Position numbers and translations under genes: made by a program. From positions 1 to 21,366 of the forward strand of contig CAZWLJ010000047.1 in assembly GCA_964634605.1 (NCBI GenBank): DNA of 21,366 nucleotides, written 5' to 3'. Positions 16,210 through 21,366 of this stretch are shown piece by piece (position 1 is the stretch's first letter; every line of letters begins with the position of its first letter). The notes below the pieces were generated by a model. It saw only the letters and a program-made list of their open reading frames with translations. It had not been told where the DNA came from and searched no databases. Source of the DNA: UPXZ01 sp964634605. GTDB taxonomy: Bacteria; Bacteroidota; Bacteroidia; Bacteroidales; Paludibacteraceae.

Positions 16210-16704
16210 ATGAAAACAAAAATTTATTTTCTGACAATTTTATTTTCTGTCTGCAGTCTGGTTTCATTATCAGCTCAAACTATACATGCTTCAGTAAATG
16301 CAGCAGGAGGAAATGCCACGGGCGCCGGAGGATCAGCAAGTTATTCGGTCGGACAGCTGTTTTACACCACAACTTTCTCAACTACCACTTCAGTAGCCGA
16401 GGGAGTACAGCAACCGTTCGAAATCTCAATTTTCACCGGTGTGAAGGATATCAAAGCCGTAGATCTGTACTATGCAGTCTATCCCAATCCCACCGTTGGA
16501 AAACTGACACTGAAAATTGACAACTTCGTGCCAAATTCGTTTACGTATCAACTATGTGATGTAAACGGTAAAACACTCCGAAACGAAAAACTGACAGATA
16601 AAGAAACACTCATCGATATGTCAGAATTCAAATCGGCTGCCTATTTTCTGAAAGTAACAAACACGAAGAAAGAGGTCAAAACATTCAAAATCATTAAAAA
16701 ATAA
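16210..16704 (+). CDS. Small T9SS-sorted surface protein
   Basis: A 164-aa exported protein. A signal peptide (MKTKIYFLTILFSVCSLVSLSAQ) precedes a short Gly/Ser/Thr-rich domain, with GGNATGAGGSASYSVGQLFY and VAEGVQQPFEIS, a layout common in many short Bacteroidota T9SS proteins of unknown role. The rest (from about residue 80) is a type A sorting domain: VYPNPTVGKLTLKID, YQLCDVNGKTL, AAYFLKVTNTKKEVKTFKIIKK. Most of the mature protein is therefore the sorting domain, which is cleaved on export; the functional part is only about 55 residues. It is followed after 5 bases by the Asp-box propeller gene, so the two are an operon. The start is set by the signal peptide. Confidence 0.82.
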   Translation: MKTKIYFLTILFSVCSLVSLSAQTIHASVNAAGGNATGAGGSASYSVGQLFYTTTFSTTTSVAEGVQQPFEISIFTGVKDIKAVDLYYAVYPNPTVGKLTLKIDNFVPNSFTYQLCDVNGKTLRNEKLTDKETLIDMSEFKSAAYFLKVTNTKKEVKTFKIIKK

Positions 16705-16709
16705 TCATT

Positions 16710-18761
16710 ATGAAGAAATTACTGCTTTTTATTTCTTTTATTTCGTTACCAGTGCTGGCACAGGCTCAATGGCAATGGCTCAATCCGTTGCCGCAGGGAG
16801 ATGGAATTACCGATCTGTTTTTCATCAGCAATACCACCGGATTTGCCACCACTAACGGCGGTACAATACTTAAAAGCAGCAACGCAGGCACATCGTGGGA
16901 AATTCAGGCTAAGCCTGCCGACAGATCCCTGAATGCTCTGTTTTTTGCAAATTCACTCGTCGGGTATGCCTGTGGCGATGCCGGGGCACTTGTAAAAACC
17001 ACCGACGGGGGAAATACCTGGACGGAGAAGCCGCTAACCATTTTGGTTGAAGATTTCAACGATGTCTTCTTTTTAAGTCCCGATACCGGTTTCATTTGTG
17101 CTGACTATGGCTATTTAATTGGCACAACCGATGGCGGAAATACCTGGACTAGGTTAGCCGCAAAAACAACGGAAGACTTAAAATCCATTGACTTCTCCAC
17201 TGCCAGAGACGGATACATTGCCACTGAAAGCGAATACATTATCATGACCGTGGATGGCGGTAAAACCTGGGAGGAAGTAAGCTCCGGAAAAAATGAAACG
17301 TTCCGTTTTATTGATTTTATAGATATTAATACAGGCTGGATTGCCGGTGATTATGGCGCTATCTACAAAACTACCGATGGCGGAGCTACCTGGACAGACC
17401 AAAGCATCACTAGCCCGCACCCTTATTTTGAAGATGGATTTTTTCTGAACAGTACCACCGGTTTCTTGTCAGCCGGCAACGGACAAATCTGGAAAACTTC
17501 GGATGGAGGCAATGAATGGACTATTTTCCATACGATGGGAACAAATTATATGTATGGTATCTGGGCTTTCGACCCGAATAGTATCGTTGCAGGCAGTAGT
17601 AGCGGGAGATTGTATCAAACGATTGAAAATGGCGATGAATTTGTTGACAGAACAACCGATGAAATTCTACCCGGTATTACATTTTACGGTTCAGCCTGTT
17701 TTGATGAAAATTCATTGTTATTAGCCGGATCAAACGAGGGAAGCATCTTCCGAAGTGCCGATGGAGGAAATAATTGGAGCAGCGTAACAAAAGTCATCTA
17801 CAGAACCATACGGGATATACAGTTGCTCAACGCTACCACAGCCCTTGCCTGTGCCGATGCGGGACAAATAATAAAAACAATCGATAAAGGGGCCTCATGG
17901 ACAAAAAAAACAACCGGAACATCTAAATACCTGAATGCGTTGTCGTCGCCCGATGGTAACACCGTATACGCCTGCGGTCAAGACGGAATTATACTGAAAA
18001 GCACCGATGCCGGCGAAAGCTGGATACCGCAAACATCCGGAACGACGAACTATCTCTACGGAATTGATTTTGCGGATGCCACTCACGGTATAGCAGCAGG
18101 CAGGTCGGGAAAAATAATCCGCACTACTGATGGGGGCGCTACCTGGCAAAGTATAAATTCAGGCACTGACAGGCAGTTAAATAGTGTAAAATTCCTGAGT
18201 GCTGACACAGTAATTGCATCCGGATACTACACCATCCTTTTCTCTTCCAACGGGGGAGCCAGCTGGACCGATAAAAAAATGACCGGCGGTATCGGCATAA
18301 TGTGGAACATACTCGAAACGGCATCCGATACGATACTTACCTTTGGCGCAGCAGACAGAATAAATTACTCTGCCGACAGAGGGGTAACCTGGAAAAAAGG
18401 AGAACATGTAACAGGCAATGAAATAACCACCATGATGCAAACTCCGTCGGGATTGCTTTTTGCATCGGGCACCAACAGTATGTTGATCCGTAAGGGGAAA
18501 AAGTCAGAAACGTCTGTTGAGGAACTAATCCATGCGGATACCGAAAATACGCTGCAACTCTATCCCAATCCGGCGAAAGATAAAATATACATACAAGCTG
18601 CAGATAAAGAGTTGTTTGTGATATATACTGCTACAGGCAAAACCTTCATGTCAGGACGGTATAATCCTTCCGGTATCGACATTACAGCTCTGCCGGCAGG
18701 TATATATTTTTTACAGTTGCCTGAAATAAATAAAGCATCAGAATTTATAGTAAAACGCTGA
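16710..18761 (+). CDS. Ycf48/Asp-box beta-propeller protein with T9SS sorting domain
   Basis: A 683-aa exported protein. After the signal peptide (MKKLLLFISFISLPVLAQAQ) there are 13 Asp-box turns by my count, one degenerate, spaced roughly 40-50 residues apart: SSNAGTSW, TTDGGNTW twice, TVDGGKTW, TTDGGATW, TSDGGNEW, TIENGDEF (degenerate), SADGGNNW, TIDKGASW, STDAGESW, TTDGGATW, SSNGGASW and SADRGVTW. This matches the Ycf48-like/sialidase-type beta-propeller fold, and the repeat number suggests two propellers of 6-7 blades. Sialidase catalytic Arg triad and Tyr nucleophile are not evident, so a binding or scaffolding role is more likely than hydrolysis. The C-terminus (from about residue 600) is a T9SS type A domain with LYPNPAKDKIYIQ and AGIYFLQLP. 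It is co-transcribed with the small T9SS protein upstream. Confidence 0.88.
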   Translation: MKKLLLFISFISLPVLAQAQWQWLNPLPQGDGITDLFFISNTTGFATTNGGTILKSSNAGTSWEIQAKPADRSLNALFFANSLVGYACGDAGALVKTTDGGNTWTEKPLTILVEDFNDVFFLSPDTGFICADYGYLIGTTDGGNTWTRLAAKTTEDLKSIDFSTARDGYIATESEYIIMTVDGGKTWEEVSSGKNETFRFIDFIDINTGWIAGDYGAIYKTTDGGATWTDQSITSPHPYFEDGFFLNSTTGFLSAGNGQIWKTSDGGNEWTIFHTMGTNYMYGIWAFDPNSIVAGSSSGRLYQTIENGDEFVDRTTDEILPGITFYGSACFDENSLLLAGSNEGSIFRSADGGNNWSSVTKVIYRTIRDIQLLNATTALACADAGQIIKTIDKGASWTKKTTGTSKYLNALSSPDGNTVYACGQDGIILKSTDAGESWIPQTSGTTNYLYGIDFADATHGIAAGRSGKIIRTTDGGATWQSINSGTDRQLNSVKFLSADTVIASGYYTILFSSNGGASWTDKKMTGGIGIMWNILETASDTILTFGAADRINYSADRGVTWKKGEHVTGNEITTMMQTPSGLLFASGTNSMLIRKGKKSETSVEELIHADTENTLQLYPNPAKDKIYIQAADKELFVIYTATGKTFMSGRYNPSGIDITALPAGIYFLQLPEINKASEFIVKR

Positions 18762-18853
18762 TATACCGGCGTATTACTTTCTCTCGATTTCTTTCGATTT
18801 TTCTTATTTCGTGAATGACAATGAATTATTATAACATTTAAAAATTAATCACC

Positions 18854-20296
18854 ATGAAAAAATTATTTACAGTATTAGCCGTGTTATTAATTAACACCTT
18901 TCTTTTTGCAGCACCTCCGCCTGTACCTCAGAAGTTGAGCTACCAGGCAGTTGTGCGCAACAGCAGCAACGAACTTCTTGCCAACAAAACGGTAGGAATG
19001 AAGATCAGCATCCTCTACAACACCCCGACAGGCACTACAATATATGCCGAAACGCAAACACCCACCACCAACGACAACGGACTGATTGCTATCGCAATAG
19101 GAACCGGGACGGTTGTGAGCGGAACGTTTACAGCTATCGAATGGACACAGGGTCCGCACTTTATTAAAACGGAAATTGACCCCGCCGGCGGTACGGCTTA
19201 TACCATTACTGCTACCAGTGAACTGCTGAGTGTGCCGTATGCTATCACGTCCATGTTTGCCTTAAAGGCGGAATCAATTCCCGACAATTCGGTTAGTTCG
19301 CAGAAAATTCAGAACGGTTCCGTATTAGAATCTGATCTCGCTGACAACAGCATCGGCTCCTCAAAAATCATGGATGGTACCGTAATAACAGAAGATCTGG
19401 GAGGAAATTCGGTAACCTCACAGAAAATTGCCGATGGAACCATTGTTACTGCCGACCTGGCTGATCAGACTGTTTCCACTGCGAAGTTGGGTGACCTGGC
19501 TGTAAGCGCCGCAAAAATTCAGAATGGTACAGTAACCGAAATCAAAATAGCTAACGGAGCAGTTACAGCACCCAAACTGGCTACTATGGGAGCAGCTTCA
19601 GGTCAGGTACTCGGCTATAACGGCACTGCCTGGGCACCCCTTACATTACCCGCCAACCCATGGCAGTTATCTGCGTCCACACTCTATTACAACTCAGGTA
19701 AAGTGGGTATTGGTACTGCTTCACCAGCAGGTGTCCTGCATGTAAAGGCAACTGGAGCTGAAATAGCAAGTTTCGAATCGGATGATGACAGCAAGTGGAT
19801 AGCTCTCTACAAGAGTAATGTACGTAAAGGTATTCTCTGGAGTTCATATGATTATATAAAACTCAGGAGCGATGCCGGAAACATTGCATTTCAGACCGGA
19901 GGAGTGAATACCGACCGTGTTACTATCACAGCTGATGGTAAAACCGGAATTGGTGACACCTCACCTGATGCTACACTCGATGTGGAAGGTACCGTGGTAT
20001 TTGGTGCAGGTGGTAAAGTCTTCTCCGAAATAAGGGAAATAACCGGAACATCGGGAGCAAGCGGAAATTATACCGCACTGAATTACCCGACAGGATATAC
20101 CCAGGAAAATACTCGCATATTGTCAGCCGAAATTAACTACAATAATACGAACTGGAATACACAGGGTATGTTCCATGCTACAGCTGATGGTTCAGTTGGC
20201 TGCTCGCTTTCATCTGCGGCAATATATATAAGCTATCCCGATGTTAGTACTTATCACAGCAAAGCAATCCGGATTCTGCTGATGAAAGTGCAGTAG
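18854..20296 (+). CDS. Fibre-like secreted protein with SxKIxDG stalk repeats (paralogue of the S74 protein)
   Basis: A 480-aa exported protein. The first 130 residues differ from those of the gap-interrupted paralogue at only about 27 positions by my count (signal peptide, then PPVPQKLSYQAVVRNSSN). From about residue 145 to 245 runs a stalk of short imperfect repeats: SQKIQNGSV, SSKIMDGTV, SQKIADGTI, TAKLGDLAV, AAKIQNGTV, EIKIANGAV, APKLATMG. These look like trimeric fibre or beta-prism repeats. Then come VGIGTASPAGVLHVK and IGDTSPDATLDVEG, the tail-fibre-type linkers, and a different globular C-terminus (about 390-480, GTSGASGNYTALNYPTGY to the end) with no S74 motif and no T9SS tail. The C-terminal head may bind a ligand. 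The start follows a TTAATCACC leader like that of other genes here. Confidence 0.8.
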   Translation: MKKLFTVLAVLLINTFLFAAPPPVPQKLSYQAVVRNSSNELLANKTVGMKISILYNTPTGTTIYAETQTPTTNDNGLIAIAIGTGTVVSGTFTAIEWTQGPHFIKTEIDPAGGTAYTITATSELLSVPYAITSMFALKAESIPDNSVSSQKIQNGSVLESDLADNSIGSSKIMDGTVITEDLGGNSVTSQKIADGTIVTADLADQTVSTAKLGDLAVSAAKIQNGTVTEIKIANGAVTAPKLATMGAASGQVLGYNGTAWAPLTLPANPWQLSASTLYYNSGKVGIGTASPAGVLHVKATGAEIASFESDDDSKWIALYKSNVRKGILWSSYDYIKLRSDAGNIAFQTGGVNTDRVTITADGKTGIGDTSPDATLDVEGTVVFGAGGKVFSEIREITGTSGASGNYTALNYPTGYTQENTRILSAEINYNNTNWNTQGMFHATADGSVGCSLSSAAIYISYPDVSTYHSKAIRILLMKVQ

Positions 20297-20312
20297 TCTT
20301 TGACATCAAACC

Positions 20313-20344
20313 AATTATCTTATCAACCGACTGGTCAGATAATT
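20313..20344. repeat. Inverted repeat after the fibre-like gene
   Basis: AATTATCT (20313-20320) and AGATAATT (20337-20344) flank a 16-base loop that itself holds ACC-GACT-GGT. It lies 17 bases after a stop codon. The lack of a T-run makes a classic terminator doubtful. Confidence 0.4.
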
Positions 20345-20400
20345 AATGAAAAAACAGGGAAAATAAATAGTCAAATCATTGAACCATAGAATTAACAATT

Positions 20401-21354
20401 ATGACAAAAATAATCTTCGTGCTCACTTTCCTGTTTTCTGTGCTGACATTGTCAGCACAGACGGCCGGAGAAATCGTTTTTTCCAATGCTCCTATTTCTC
20501 CTGATGCACCCTCCGGCCTGAAATCAGAATTTGTGGCAGGTGAACATATTTATGCCGTGGCATATCTCACCGATGCGGTTAAAAATCTTTACCAGAATCA
20601 GACACCAAATTCGACGCTGCAGGTGGAGGTTTTTATTTACGAAAACAAACCACCGCTCTACAGCTATCAGCAACCCCGCGAGGAGCAACTCACCTTTAAT
20701 AACATGTGGATATCGGGTACGGTAAAGGACAATAAATACCTGGTAGTGGATATTGCACCCGAACCTGCAAAAACCACTGCATACGGCGGAAAGGAAATCA
20801 TCTACAAAAAATTCGGGAATAAATACGAAGGTCCGGTCAATTTTGCCGAAAACCTCGGGAAACTCGCTCCCGGAGAGCATAAACTGAAAGTGGTGGTGAA
20901 TTGTTACTACGCTCCCGTAGCAAGCGGCGAATTGACAATTACAGGCGACGACTTCAGCTTCTACACCACGCTTGCCAATCAGCTCAACGATGCCGCAGCC
21001 TCTGCAGGGGCTGCAAGCACCGAATTTCCCAAAGCTGTGGTATCAGACCCTGCCCGCGTAAACCGGATGATTACTGCACTCAAAAATTCGAACGACTGGA
21101 AAAACGGGCGTTTCGATGCCACCGAAATTCTGAAGACAGCCATTACCTACGACTGGGAAATTCGCCGTCACGAGATTTCAGGTGCTATTCTGCACCGCTA
21201 TTGCATTGCCGCTATGGCTGTAATGACCAAATCGGGCGAATGTGCTTACTACAAGGTAACTTTTCAGGAGGATTATGCAGGAAGCAAATTCCAGCCATTG
21301 AGATACGATGGTGCGGGGGATAAGATCGTATTGAAATGCGAAAATTTGAAATAA
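20401..21354 (+). CDS. Secreted protein of unknown function
   Basis: A 317-aa exported protein with a clear signal peptide (MTKIIFVLTFLFSVLTLSAQ). I do not recognise the family. The N-terminal half (about 20-195) alternates short strands and looks like a beta-sandwich: GEIVFSNAPISPDAPSG, EHIYAVAYLTDAVKNLY, LQVEVFIYENKPPLYSY, then APGEHKLKVVVNCYYAPVA. The C-terminal half (about 200-317) is helix-then-strand: a helix rich in Asn/Asp (RVNRMITALKNSNDW), YDWEIRRHEISGAILHR and a final strand pair (CAYYKVTFQEDYAG, KIVLKCENLK). The second half has the look of an NTF2/cystatin-like alpha+beta domain, but this is only an impression. There is no T9SS tail, no lipobox and no membrane segment, so it should be periplasmic or secreted. 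It lies 104 bases after the fibre-like gene on the same strand. Confidence 0.65.
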   Translation: MTKIIFVLTFLFSVLTLSAQTAGEIVFSNAPISPDAPSGLKSEFVAGEHIYAVAYLTDAVKNLYQNQTPNSTLQVEVFIYENKPPLYSYQQPREEQLTFNNMWISGTVKDNKYLVVDIAPEPAKTTAYGGKEIIYKKFGNKYEGPVNFAENLGKLAPGEHKLKVVVNCYYAPVASGELTITGDDFSFYTTLANQLNDAAASAGAASTEFPKAVVSDPARVNRMITALKNSNDWKNGRFDATEILKTAITYDWEIRRHEISGAILHRYCIAAMAVMTKSGECAYYKVTFQEDYAGSKFQPLRYDGAGDKIVLKCENLK

Positions 21355-21366
21355 AATAAATCAAAC

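Noticed and set aside
16710..18761. Sialidase, because of many Asp boxes
   Set aside because: The catalytic Arg triad and the nucleophile Tyr/Glu pair were not evident; Ycf48-like propellers share the Asp boxes without activity.
20313..20344. Inverted repeat as a rho-independent terminator
   Set aside because: The stem is AT-rich and no T-run follows; it is listed only as a repeat.
1..21366. CRISPR arrays, tRNA, rRNA and insertion sequences
   Set aside because: No regularly spaced direct repeats, cloverleaf sequences, rRNA-like segments or transposase frames were seen on either strand.

Overview
The window looks like a piece of a Bacteroidota chromosome, most likely a Bacteroidales-like environmental or host-associated lineage. 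Four proteins end in type IX secretion (T9SS) type A sorting domains with a [FY]PNP motif. Promoters match the Bacteroidota TAnnTTTG -7 box, for example at 6992-6999, 10412-10419 and, on the minus strand, 6894-6901 and 10087-10094. Translation starts sit behind A-rich leaders rather than strong Shine-Dalgarno sites. No rRNA, tRNA, transposase, integrase or CRISPR array was seen. One 100-N assembly gap lies at 14876-14975.

Left part (1-8142), secreted proteins: a 1018-aa beta-helix/glycan-binding-like T9SS cargo; an unrecognised secreted 338-aa protein; and, after a shared bidirectional terminator, a convergent CotH-kinase-family T9SS cargo. A GH18 chitinase-like enzyme is transcribed divergently from the CotH gene. 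Middle left (8317-9994, minus strand): a cytoplasmic von Willebrand A protein downstream of a WYL-type HTH regulator.

Centre (10467-14130), the most interesting part: a tight five-gene plus-strand operon divergent from the WYL regulator. It encodes a DUF2589 protein, a 232-aa protein with a DUF2589-like strand signature, a helical 194-aa protein, a leaderless subtilisin-family (S8) protease with an intact catalytic triad and its own I9-like prodomain, and a free 68-aa protein that resembles that prodomain. I read this as a cytoplasmic protease/inhibitor pair coupled to a probable multimeric DUF2589 assembly under WYL control. The function is unknown; stress or phage response is a hypothesis only.

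Right part (14487-21354), a second secretome block, all on the plus strand: two paralogous fibre-like proteins that share a nearly identical N-terminal module but have different C-termini (one ends in an S74 self-cleaving chaperone). Between them lie a small T9SS protein and a 683-aa Asp-box beta-propeller with a T9SS tail. A last secreted protein of unknown function ends the window. The N gap falls where the two paralogues become nearly identical, so it is probably a repeat-induced assembly break and not a real frameshift.
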